NCBI GenBank assembly: GCA_932521025.1
Contig: OW051470.1
Coordinates: 3,768,501 to 3,832,500, forward strand
DNA: 64,000 bases
Origin: Oscheius onirici
Taxonomy: Eukaryota; Nematoda; Chromadorea; Rhabditida; Rhabditidae
Direction of reading: 5' to 3'
The notes below the pieces were generated by a model. That model was not told the origin of the DNA. It did not search any database and saw only the letters and a program-made list of their open reading frames with translations. Of this stretch, positions 14,923 through 25,455 are shown in pieces. Numbering within the stretch: position 1 is the first letter of the stretch; each line of letters opens with the position of its first letter. The translations under genes and the position numbers were made by a program.

Positions 14923-15810
14923 ATGTGCGTTCCTCGTCAACCCAGTGGAACCAATCGTCGTCCACTGACTGCTTCGAAGACGAAAGAGGAAGAGGAACCA
15001 GCTGACTGGCGCTGGTCTCATGTGCATGGAAGACAAGTTCATTGCTGGGTCTTGCCACTTGACATCTCGCAATCGCGTCTCGGAGATCGACAGACAACTT
15101 CCAATGCCTGTACTCTGATCGCTCTGATGCTGGCCCGATACCTCTACCACACGGGACATCGTTCTACTCCGGCAGCTATCATCAATCAGACAGTCTGTCT
15201 CGCCCTCTCGGAACAGTTCATCCAGCTGTTAGCTAATGCCATTCTGGAAGGAAACGAGGCTCATCAGAGGGCTGTGATTGCTCGTAGACGCAAAGATGAT
15301 CGAGGTCTTTTCACAGTTCCACATGGCATCAAAGCTGTCGGAGGAATACAGGAGATCAACTGGAAGCTGGTCTATGGAATTCGAGAGAACCTGGCCCGAT
15401 ACATCTTCTTGGCAATCAAATCCGAACTGATAGCCCAGTTCAGTCAGGTCTTTCTCGTCGTCATCATCGTCGAGAGAGCCATTCTCGTCTCGTACGACCG
15501 TCAAGAACACGTCCTGGATGTGATTGATGGTCATGCTCATCGACAGAGAGGAACCATCATTCTGTCAGCCGATGCTCAAAATCTCGATCATTTCTGCTCA
15601 ACTCTCATCGTCAAGCTATTTCCTGATATCAACAAGGACAACGATCGCTTCGAAATCTCCTGTTTGCAGATTCTGGAAGACCTGCCGGCCGGAATGAGAA
15701 GACACGACTCAAAACCTCGATTCGCCCCGAACAAAACGATGAAAGGAGTTATATTCGAAGACAACTCGTCTTCTCTGACTGATAATGGCACCATTCGGGT
15801 AGAGGTATAA
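14923..15810 (+). CDS. Intronless protein of unknown function with a possible papain-fold cysteine peptidase pattern
   Basis: The frame is open from 14866 with no intron, but ATG 14923 (MCVPRQPSGTNRRPLTASKT) is preferred because CTACTCAG stands immediately before it, as at a trans-splice site. This gives about 295 residues. I do not recognise the family. A block at residues 32-95 is rich in tryptophan, histidine and cysteine (WRWSHVHGRQVHCWVLPLD), then TTSNACTLIALMLARYLYH. Near residue 200, LVSYDRQEHVLDVIDGHAH is followed by RGTIILSADAQNLDHFCSTL. Cysteine in S-N-A-C-T and histidine in D-G-H-A-H, followed by a strand-like stretch, resemble the catalytic spacing of papain-like peptidases; this is inference only. 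It ends DNGTIRVEV. Lack of introns in an intron-rich neighbourhood could mean a retrocopy. Sixth and last gene of the run. Confidence 0.75.
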   Translation: MCVPRQPSGTNRRPLTASKTKEEEEPADWRWSHVHGRQVHCWVLPLDISQSRLGDRQTTSNACTLIALMLARYLYHTGHRSTPAAIINQTVCLALSEQFIQLLANAILEGNEAHQRAVIARRRKDDRGLFTVPHGIKAVGGIQEINWKLVYGIRENLARYIFLAIKSELIAQFSQVFLVVIIVERAILVSYDRQEHVLDVIDGHAHRQRGTIILSADAQNLDHFCSTLIVKLFPDINKDNDRFEISCLQILEDLPAGMRRHDSKPRFAPNKTMKGVIFEDNSSSLTDNGTIRVEV

Positions 15811-17127
15811 CCTACTGACCGACTAACTACAACAGACCCAATAAACATCAAATCGAACAGTCTATCCTACTCATACAATTTGCGGTACTTTGGCAATACA
15901 CGGAATACCTTTGCCAAAAGCCAAATACTACCAACGAGACAATCTGGTTCGAAATTACAAGCTTGTTTTTGAAACGTTTGAAAGCTAGTTTAAAAAAACT
16001 AGTTTGGACAAGTTACTATTGGGAGAACACTTTGCTTCTGCAATAGGTAGTTCCTATACGGTAGTTCCTATCTGAAAGGTTGATTACAGACCTGAATAGG
16101 GCCGTTTTTGTATTGCCCTGTTTTTGCAGAATACAAATCACCACTCTCACAAGGGAAGTGCTTCAGGTCGAGGCGGAGTTTGATGACGAGTAGAGGGTGG
16201 CCACTAATTAGTTAATCAGTCATCCTAGCGCCGCATGGATAGATCGTTTGGGTCTCATTTTCTGGCTCAAAGTAGGCATATGAAAGGCCGATGTTACCCC
16301 AAAGTATCAGCCAATTTGATTGAACTATCTGGTTTTAGGGGTTACAGATGAAAGTTTTGGTATTTTTTCATGTAATTTGACCATAACTCCGTCATAAAGC
16401 AAACTCCCGGCTTCTCAATAGCCTTCTTCCATAGAGTTTTATATGCCTCATTCCAGTGCACAACACCAGCCGGTATGGATTTGTGGTTCAAAAGTTTAAG
16501 TTGTACCCAGTTGGTCCATTTTTGCCAAAAGTGGGCGTTTTGAAATCATCATATCTCCGTGACTGTTCAAGATAGTTTCGATTTTCCGACGACATCGAAA
16601 AGAGCTTGTCAAGAGCTACCAGATTGTAGAACATCATATTGCTGAAAAGTTTTTTACAACTTCTGTTTTGAGCGTCTGAACTTTTGCTAAGCAAATTTGA
16701 GCAAATATTCATGATGGTAGTAGCATGCTACGAAGATAAAGCGTTCTTGGAGTCAGACTTGGCACCTGTCCAGATTATAGAACGTAAGCCTGATTTCTCT
16801 GGCCCCTCAGATTAGACCCGCACGCAATTGAGCTTGCTCTGGCGTTGATTACGGGGTAAACTTTTTTTTTATCTTTATCTTTATTCATGATGGGTTCATT
16901 GACTATCTATCTAATCCTGATAATTTCTGACTTGTCGCGACCATTTGAGGTTTCGGACAAACAAACACACAGTCTACCACAGATACCATTGCGCGTAGTA
17001 GTAGAGAGAGAGAGAGAGCTTAGTAGAGAGATATTAGTTTATGTGTTTCACATTCTCATATGTTTATTTGATTCAATCTAGTTACCGGTATGAATCTACC
17101 CGTTTGTGACTCGTGTGCAGGAGAAGT
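15811..17127. other. Gene-free stretch between convergent genes, with repeat copies
   Basis: No convincing coding sequence. It holds a diverged copy of the foldback-arm repeat (about 16466-16725), a copy of the gars-1 intron repeat (16908-16995) and a short GA tract near 17003-17020. The rest has no recognised feature. Confidence 0.6.
16466..16725 (+). repeat. Diverged copy of the 21.1 kb foldback-arm repeat
   Basis: GGATTTGTGGTT..AAAAGTTTAAG, GATTTTCCGACG.CAT.G, AAAGAGCTTGTCAAGAGCTA and TTGTAGAACATCATA..GCTG are shared in the same order with 21165-21345 and, inverted, with 21600-21785. It is a single arm here, with no partner nearby. Confidence 0.7.
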
Positions 17128-20100
17128 CTAAACTGTTGTCTTCTGTCTTGCCCGCATCAATTTAGCGTAGTTTTCTCGGGCTAGTTGGTTCTCTGGTTCC
17201 AGTTGAAATATTTTTCCGTAGAGTTGTTCGGCTGCTTCATGCTTTCCATTCCTTTGAAGGACGACCGCCAAATTGAGTAGATTAGAGACTGTGGGGGACA
17301 GTCGAGCAGCTTTTTCCAAGAGCTGAAAGTTGTTTGAAGACAGTAGAAAATGACAAACTATTTCTGCGTTGATCGGTGTCGTATCGGCAATCAGAAGAGC
17401 CATTTCCGAGAGACAATCTGAACAGTTTGGAAGAAGAGAAAGAACTGTGCTGAGATGATCTTTCGCTCTATCAGTCTCACCCTAAAAACTTAATAGGGAT
17501 AAACTTCAAAATTGCTGTACCTTTCCGGCCAAAACGCGACTGTACAGAATGGCTGCTGGAATATGAAGCCAGTCGTCTCTCAAAAAAAACTTGAGTCTTC
17601 TCTCCGCTGAGGAGTAGTTTCCGACCTTCAGGTCAATTTCAGCCAATGAAACGACGACTGTTCTATGGAATCCCTCCTCTTCGCTTATCTGAAACGTTTG
17701 GTAGTCCTATCAACCGTTCTTTTACCTTTTCAAAGTCTTGTCTTGCTTCCTCAAAGAGACCGAGACCAATACGATTTCTTCCTCGATGGAGAAAACAAGA
17801 CTTTTGTGCTTCCCAATGCGCTCTCCAGTTCTTTGAACGACTTCCATCCAATCGTATACATCTGGATAGAATCTCTTCCGCTTCTTTTGACTTTTTCTGC
17901 TTCGATAAGACTACTCCCAAGTTCAGATATGCTGCTGCAAAAGACTGGCGGATTCGGATGGCTTGAGAGTAACTAGAGACAGCTTCAGACAGATTCCCCA
18001 CACCGCTTTGAAGAACACCTCTGATTGATTAGACGCGTCAAAGAGGGAAACCAATTAACTTACAGATTGTACCAAGTTTCTGCCATGTTCCGGTAGTTTA
18101 GAGAGTCGTGGTAGGCGTTGGTAGCACCTTGACTATCGCCGTTTTTGGCGAGCACTTGTCCAAGATTCGACAAGGCTACGAATAGTTACAGGTAACCGCT
18201 TTGGACTCACCTTTAGCTGGGTTTATCGCAACGGCACTAGAGTAGAGATTCTCTTCAGTCTGCCAATCAAAGTTCCTTCCAACTGTTCTAGCCGCTAGCA
18301 GGGTACAAATTATCAGCAGGATATGACCAAATGAACAGTTGAGTCTAAAAAAAACTTGAATGTTTGTGTATATGACTGTATTTACCGTTCGCATAAGTCT
18401 CTGAGGACGAGTACAGACAGAAGACAGAACGCGACGCTTGGCAGGTAGAGGATTCTCTCGGCTGCCATGAATCCAATAAAAATCAAAACGTTGGAAGCTG
18501 GGAGGAAGGCGACAACTCCAAAGAGAACAAGGAAGGTCTGACTGTAGTCTTTTCTAAATCTAGCAGTACAGGGAATTTAATTTACTGAGTACTTTTGGAA
18601 TAGGCGGAACACAAAAACTGAACTGGCCGCGTAAACAACCAGACTTGTCCAAAGACGACAATCCGAGACCTCTCTGACCAAAGGGATAGCTCCCATCGAC
18701 CAGTCGAAACACAGCTGGAAGACTCTGTGAGCAGATACTCCCATTACTCACGTCTTTCGGAAACACTAGCAGTTTCAGGTGGAAGACAGGTAGAAAGAGT
18801 TGTGTCATCAAACGAGTCCGTGGACTGTTTTCATGAATGAGAGCATTGTCGGATGACGAGAACGTGGGCGATCCCGTCAGATTCATCCGCAGTACTGTAA
18901 GGATTGCTGTGTATGTTGCCAAGATGAGATGACCGGATGTGAGAATCTTCTGGAAGAGCTCTATTGATATTCTTGGCAATAAACATGTGCATATGGTGAA
19001 AGACAATCTTCCCGGACCTAATGGCAATCTTCGTGGCGCTAATTGGTCAGTCTTGAGACTTCCGTCCAAGACCTTCCCCCTACGGAAAGAGGCATCATTA
19101 GTGCGGCTGGACGGTCCTCGAGGACATTCTTTTATGACTACCGACAGTTACCTGGCGCCTGACAACGAAGAGGTCGAATAAGATCACAATGGCTGGAAGA
19201 ACTATGCCAGTTTCTTTTGACAGAAGAGCCAGAATTGTTAGGATAAGGGTCAAGTTAACGCTCTGAAACATCCCTATTTTTGTGAAAATAATTGGGAACC
19301 TGGTATTTGTTCCAAAAAAGAAGAGCCAGTAAGACAAAGAAGGTCGGTAAAACATCTGCTCGACCAACAATACTCGAGACAGCTTCACAATGAATGGGAT
19401 GAACTGCGAAGAGAACTGCTGCTCCCAAAGCCTCGTCTGAAATCTTCTTCCAAAAACACGGGTCGCCATCGCTTTTGAGTTGTCTCAAGAGACTAAGACT
19501 TCATTCAATTTTCTCGCCCTCTGTTCCTCAATATGACAAATGACCCGCCGAACTCACATTCTTTAAATTTGAGCCTAGCTGCCAGCCAAAAAACGAGACA
19601 GCTGACCGTTGAGTGCAGAAGTACATTGAATAGATGGAATCTGAAATTGTCTAATGAGGTTTTGTTTAGATGACTGATTGAGTTGGGCCCATCTGACGCT
19701 ATGATATGGGAGCCGACGAGGTAATTACCGAGACTCCTAATAAGGGGAAAGCCTTTGCGAGCAAGCCTTTCACAAATTGGCCTCGGTCTCTCTCAAGAGA
19801 GACAACTTACGCTAGAGGCGATAATGCGAAAAGTGCGTAAGTTAGACGAAAGCTGAGGGTGGTCAAAGGTCTCCAGCTCTTGTGAGATCCAGAGAGACTG
19901 ATCGAATTTCCCCAAAAGTCGTTTCTCCACAGGTTCCATATAGATGTGTGTCCAAGAACGTCGAAATTGGTTACAACAGCCGGTCTGAATTGTGTCTTTT
20001 TTTCGGTCTCTCGCGACGACGAGGTGATGGCTGTTGCTCAACCCGATAAGACACAGAGGTCGTCCTTTGGCGGTCATCTATCAACAGTCGTGAAGCCGAT

Positions 20101-20527
20101 TTGCATCATGTCTCCCCCGAGAGTCATTCCGCTAATTATGACCACATCCTACTATCAGACGGCTAATAATCATCGGAATCCGTTCATAATGCACATCTTT
20201 CCCCTCTGGTTAGATTTCCGAGCAAGAAAGCGAACAGTGGGGTACGTATTTTTTGGGGTGGAGAGTGCTGTCGCTATTTCAGGGTCAGCAATACACTGAA
20301 CCTTCTCGTTTCAACTAAAAGGGCAGAGAAATCTTATGACGAATGTACAATTGATAGACGACAGTCATGCTAACATTCTGGGTAGCAACTCACCCATCGT
20401 CGAAGACAAACTCTCCATGTAGACTGTTGAGGAATGGTATCACTGCCGACATTACAGCTATAATATAGGGGAAATAAGAATTGGAGTAAATATGTGAATT
20501 CAACGTCTGTTTTCTAGACCTTCCCAT
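17128..20527 (-). CDS. tmtc-1: TMTC family: transmembrane O-mannosyltransferase with TPR repeats
   Basis: ER multipass proteins that O-mannosylate cadherins. The start is placed at ATG 20527 (MGRSRKQTLNSHIYSNSYFP), leading into a membrane segment and NSLHGEFVFDDG, the luminal acidic motif of the GT-C fold. The next exon (about 19808-19994) reads IWNLWRNDFWGNSISLSGS then HKSWRPLTTLSFRLTYAL, a family hallmark. Further exons carry FHLFNVLLHSTVSCLVFWL, AVHPIHCEAVSSIVGRADVL, LALLSKETGIVLPAIVILFD and PASNVLIFIGFMAAERILYL. The C-terminal third is TPR repeats (SNLGQVLAKNGDSQGATNAY, AYLNLGVVLSKQKKSKEAEE, LLNLAVVLQRNGKHEAAEQL). Stop TAG at 17130-17128. Exon edges around 18560-19180 are uncertain because the variable loop is unconserved. 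Which TMTC paralogue this is cannot be settled by eye. Confidence 0.9.
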
Positions 20528-21088
20528 TCCGAAACGGGAAAGAGCAGACTGCGCAGATGGGCGGGTCTTCTTGTCCTTCGCGTACGATGGAAGGGTACAC
20601 AGAGCAATGTGTGAAAGGAATAAAACAGAAAATTCCCTAGCTCTAATTTGCGGAAAAGTAGGACAACATCTTTCAGCACCTTTTTTTTCGAGAAGCTTCG
20701 ACTTTTTCCAGACAGGGCAATTTCGAGTTTCTATTCTTTCGATCAGGAACAGAATGAAGAAAGACTTTATATTTTGAGCTTTAAAAAGTATCAAAAACGA
20801 ACAGCAACTACGGGTAGGATTTGGAATATATGAAGAATGTACAATTGTGCGGCTATCACAGATATAAAGCTTTATCACTGTCCATTATAAGAGTGCACGG
20901 GAAAAAATCTTGCTGTGAGTATAAGGTAGTATTACAAAATTCTAAAATAATGATTTTGAATCGAAACAGAAGCTACGAACCTGTGGACGTCGAGGAGACA
21001 AATCTTCCACAGCTGCGTCGCATTCCTCGAATGTGCGGTCTTTTAATTTGTGCGACAGACATGTTATCTAAGACATGTGAAACATTAG

Positions 21089-21866
21089 GTGATCTCCAGG
21101 GTTCTCTATATCATGCCGCCAAACAATATTTTATACCCAATGCCCCTGCACAGTATCAACTTATAGGGATTTGTGGTTAAAAAGTTTAAGTAGCCACGAA
21201 CTTGTCACTTTTATCGAAATTCGGCATGTTAAAAGTCGCCTAACTCCGCGATCTTAAAATTTTGCTTTGATTTTCCGACGGCATTGGAAAGAACTTGCCA
21301 AGAGCTATTCGATTGTAGAACATCATAATGCTGAAAACTTTTTTCATACCCAAGTTTTGGTCGCATTCACTTTTGACATGCGCGATGATAAGCCCATGAT
21401 GGGGGATATCATGGATCATTCAATTTTATTCCGTTCTTTATGCTAGAAAACGATAGCAAATAGCTTCAAATTATACTTTACGGATAGCGCAGCAGTTTCG
21501 TAGTAAACGTAGTGAACAAATAACGAAAAAAACTTTCTTGATTCATGATACCCCCATCATGGACTTTTCATCGCGCATGCCAAAAGTTCATGCGACCAAA
21601 ACTTGGATAAGAAAAAACTTTTCTGTCATATGATGTTCTACAATCTGATAGTTCTTGACAAGCTCTTTTCAATGCCGTCGGAAAATCGAAGCAAAATTTT
21701 AAGATCGCGGAGTTAGGCGACTTTTAACATGCCGAATTTCGACAAAAGTGACAAGTTCGTGGCTACTTAAACTTTTTAACCACAAAACCCTACAAGTTGA
21801 TACTTTACAGAGGCATTGGGTATGAAATATTGTTTTGCGGCATAATATAGAGAATCCTGGAGATTG
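21089..21866. repeat. Foldback (inverted-repeat) element, arms of about 335 bases
   Basis: The left arm, about 21089-21425, is repeated inverted at about 21535-21866. Shared blocks include CTCCAGG.TTCTCTATAT, AGTTTAAGTAGCCACGAAC, TTCGGCATGTTAAAAGTCGC, GCGATCTTAAAATTTTGCTT and CCATGATGGGGG. The loop is about 110 bases. A further diverged single arm is at 16466-16725. No protein-coding capacity was seen, so this is probably a non-autonomous transposon. Confidence 0.85.
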
Positions 21867-22063
21867 CCGTTTGGAAAAGTTATAGGCGAAACACAAAAAA
21901 ATGCCCAAATTTCAATTAGTAAATCGGCCTGTAAAACCACGTAAATAAACCAAATCACTTGATATTCTGGGGTAAGAACGGCCTTTCGTAGGGCTAACTT
22001 GAGCCAAAAAATCAGACCCGGACGATCTATCTGAGCGACGCTAGATCGGAGTTCCAACCAAAT

Positions 22064-22840
22064 TAATGTCCACCTGATGTATTGAGCAAACATACTATAA
22101 TTTGAAAATCTGTGATTTTCTGCCTGAGTTGGTCTAGGTCTTTCTTTTTCTCGAGTGGTGGATTTTGGCGGATCCGCTATATGTATACGGCCGAACTGAG
22201 AAGCAATCAAAGGTGGGGGGAGCATTAGATTAGACTCTTCTGCGATCCTTTCTTCTGCACTGGTTTCGAAACCACCTTTTTTCGACACGACATTGTCTGA
22301 AATACATGTATTTGTTACCCGCTCCTACGTAATTCCGTCTGTTACCCGTAATTATTGGAAGCTCCCTCCCCTTACGTAGGACCTTATACAAGGCAGGCAC
22401 AACGGTTGACTGATTTGGACGCGGCGTACATACATTGAAAAAAAACCTACATTTAAACCCCCCCCCCCCCCCAGCTACGTGAGGAGGTGCGCTTATAGAA
22501 GCATTTGGAATAATATTCGAGCATTTCGAACAGCAAAAAAACACAAGATTAAGGAACGTACTGCTTTTAGCTTTGCTTTGATTGCCTGTTTGTTGGTTGA
22601 TCAAGGACAACTTTTCTACATACTCCTTCAAGCCAATCTTGTTGTCATGTGGAGAGGGCTTCATTTGGCGAGGTTTCTCGGCTTCTTTCGGCTTTGGTTT
22701 CATCCTATATTTTTCCCCATACATTAACTGCATCGAAGCGGTCAGACGGCCTGAACTTGGCATTGTAAAGAACGCAAATAAAGTGAAAACTTACTAGAGC
22801 CTCTCTGTTCCGGTCTGAGTTTATTCGGATTAATGGACAT
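22064..22840 (-). CDS. Unrecognised small lysine/proline-rich protein, 3' end unresolved
   Basis: Three exons join in frame: 22795-22840 (ATG 22840, MSINPNKLRPEQRGS), 22562-22750 (SRLTASMQLMYGEKYRMKPK, KIGLKEYVEKLSLINQQ) and 22064-22296 (KKGGFETSAEERIAEESNLM, PPPLIASQFGRIHIADPPKS, ending MFAQYIR). Donor and acceptor phases agree at both junctions, and TATGTTTTCAG lies 9 bases before the ATG, which supports a real gene. After the donor at 22063 the frame would run into the foldback repeat, so the remaining exon or exons are probably further left (a possible one is near 20975-21040) but I could not fix them. No family recognised. It contains a run of 15 C (G on the coding strand) within its second intron. 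Divergent from rpl-3. Confidence 0.6.
22458..22472. repeat. Homopolymer run of 15 C
   Basis: Uninterrupted C tract inside the second intron of the unrecognised minus-strand gene; prone to sequencing length error. Confidence 0.9.
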
Positions 22841-23340
22841 ACTTATGTACCTGAAAACATAATTACAAAAGGAAATTTTGAAAATGTATAAAAAGCAAGT
22901 GTATAACAGAAATTTAGGCATTCAGGTATGTAATGAGGTTGGTCAAGCATATTGGTCTTACGTAAGAGGTTTTTTTTTCTAGACTTTGCATAAAAAGATG
23001 CATAGGAGCACAAATGAAGTAACAAGCGAGGCATTTTTCCCACTTTATATTTAATAGTAAAAGCAAAATAGTAAAAAAATTGAAGGCATTATTTTTTTCG
23101 ACCACTGAGAAGTGACCCTAAGAAAACTTATTTTGAATTACCGCCAATGAAGAAAACAAACCGCGCGCCAACGAGATACCGTAATCTTCCGTTCACCTTC
23201 ACACACCTCGCTCCGCTGAAATTTTTAGGACACTTCCAAATACAATTTTCCGTCTGCTTGTTTCTTATTTTCTTGACAATTTTTTCCTCTTCTCAGTTTA
23301 CCACTTTTTTTTTCCAAAAATATTATTTCCAGGGTACAAC

Positions 23341-25041
23341 ATGTCGCACCGAAAGTTTTCGGCGCCCCGCCACGGTTCTATGGGATTCGCTCCCAAAAAG
23401 CGCTCTAAGAGATATCGCGGAAAGGTAAAGGCTTTCCCCAAGGACGATGCCTCCAAGCCAATTCATCTTACCGCCTTCCTCGGCTACAAGGCTGGCATGA
23501 CCCACATCGTTCGTGAGGTATGTACTTTATTATAATGCTGTTTTTATGGTTTTTTCCGGCTTAGCATGTATTTTTAGGTCGACAAGCCTGGATCCAAGGT
23601 CAACAAGAAAGAGGTTGTCGAGGCCGTTACCATCATCGAAACTCCTCCATTGGTCATCGTTGGAGTTGTCGGATACATCGACACTCCTCGTGGTCCTCGC
23701 CAGTTCAAGACCGTCTTTGCCGAGCATCTTTCTGATGATTGCAGACGTCGATTCTACAAGAACTGGTAAGTATCAATCTGCAAAACTGTGGATCGCGTGT
23801 TTAGCTCGTTATTTCTTGTCACAATTGTAATGTACCTCCTCTGTGCCACGCACATGAGTGTACATGTCATGCAAGTAATGATGAATGCTTTCCTCTGTCA
23901 TAACAATGACATGAAAGTACGTGAACTTGCTGTGGCTCGTATGGTTTCTCAATGAGATATCATAAAGGCACTGAGTTCACAATTCATTACAGGGGCAAGT
24001 CGAAGAAGAAGGCTTTCACCAAGTATGCCAAGAAGTGGACTGACGATGATGGAAAGAAGGCGATCGAAGCTGATCTCGCTAAGATGAAGAAGTATTGCTC
24101 TTCCATCCGTGTCATCGCTCACACCCAGGTTTGGATCTTATTTGTTCTGTGTATATGCTATCTTTTAGATGTCCATTCTCCAGCGCAAGCAGAAGAAGGG
24201 TCACATCATGGAAATTCAAGTTAATGGTGGAACCATCTCCGAGAAAGTCGACTGGGCCAAGGAACATCTGGAGAAGCAAGTTCCTGTCGATACCGTTTTC
24301 TCTCAGGACGAGATGATCGATACTATTGGAGTTACCAGAGGTCATGGATTCAAAGGAGTTACTTCCAGATGGCACACCAAGAAACTTCCTCGCAAGACTC
24401 ACAAGGGTCTCCGCAAGGTTTCAAACGAATCTCCTTTATTATGTTTTTGTTCAGGTCGCTTGTATCGGTGCTTGGCATCCTTCCCGTGTTTCCTTCACCG
24501 TCGCTCGTGCTGGACAGAAGGGATACCATCATAGAACCCACATCAATAAGAAGATCTACCGTGTCGGAAAGTCGTGCCTCACACCGGAGGGCAAGATTAA
24601 CGGATCTACCGATACTGATCTTACCCAGAAGACTATCAACCCTATGGTTTGTTTGAGATTTATTCTTTCTTCGATGATGAATCTGTTCGCAAAACCGACT
24701 TGTGGTTGAGGAAAAAAGTGGAATTTCTGAGAAGAATTTCGGATCTATCCGTTAATAATCCGGTGAATAATCGAGTCTTTCAGGGAGGTTTCCCTCGCTA
24801 CGGAATCGTCAAGCAGGACTTCCTCATGATTCGTGGTGCTGTTCTCGGACCCAAGAAGCGTCTCATCACTCTCAGAAAGTCTCTTATCACCCAGACCAAG
24901 AGATTCGCTCACGAGAAGATCAATCTGAAGTGGATCGATACTAGCTCTAAGACTGGCCATGGACGTTTCCAGACTACCGCCGAGAAGAAGCAGTTCCTTG
25001 GAAAGCTCAAGAAGGATTTCGAGCAGGAAGCCAAGGCCTAA
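23341..25041 (+). CDS. rpl-3: 60S ribosomal protein L3 (uL3)
   Basis: Large-subunit protein at the peptidyl-transferase and factor-binding region. Six exons: 23341-23517, 23578-23765, 23993-24128, 24169-24417, 24455-24646 and 24784-25041, in frame for 399 residues, essentially full length. The start [20 protein letters not shown] and the motifs [60 protein letters not shown] and [16 protein letters not shown] (holding the histidine that is methylated in other eukaryotes) are diagnostic. A pyrimidine-rich tract and TATTTCCAG precede the ATG. Codon use is strongly biased to C-ending codons, as for a highly expressed gene. Introns 3 (23766-23992) and 6 (24647-24783) are longer than the others and contain snoRNA signals, as do RPL3 introns in other animals. 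Confidence 0.98.
23871..23930 (+). ncRNA. Possible second C/D-like snoRNA in rpl-3 intron (weak)
   Basis: The 227-base intron 23766-23992 contains GCAAGT (23871-23876) pairing with ACTTGC (23925-23930), and a C box ATGATGA (23878-23884). The box before the closing stem is GTGA, not CTGA, so it is non-canonical. An alternative CTGA at 23971-23974 lacks a matching stem. Confidence 0.3.
24667..24736 (+). ncRNA. Box C/D snoRNA in rpl-3 intron
   Basis: Within the 137-base intron 24647-24783, a perfect six-base terminal stem TTCTTC (24667-24672) / GAAGAA (24731-24736) encloses a canonical C box ATGATGA (24674-24680) and D box CTGA (24727-24730). The 70-base span is typical for the class. The bases before the D box (AAAAAAGTGGAATTT) would be the guide; I have not identified an rRNA target. 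Ribosomal protein introns, RPL3 included, are common snoRNA hosts. Confidence 0.75.
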
Positions 25042-25455
25042 ATTTTTGTTGTTACAAAGTAAATTTGTTGTTGTTACTTTTGTTCAATTGGTTAGCTGTA
25101 TTGGAATTGCGCGTTTTTGTTCGCTATACAATATCCAAGAACGACAGGGTTACAGGTCGAAGGTTTATATATGCTAGCTGTTGCGAAAGTAAAAGTCGGT
25201 CTTCAAAATGGTGTGCGCAGAACAATTAATTTTCTGCAAGTTCAGTACCGCTTTCACGAATTTGGCGGGAAATTTCTCTTCTGACTTTCGGCGGGAAAAT
25301 TTCCCATCTTGTCGGTCCTTCAGCACTTCTGTATAACTCTACGATTCGATTCGGGAATTCATTTAGATAAGCATAATTCTTCTTTCTTATCACTTGGATA
25401 GCCTCCAGTCCTGTTCACTTTATATACTCTGCGCTCATAAATATTTTTCACAGTA

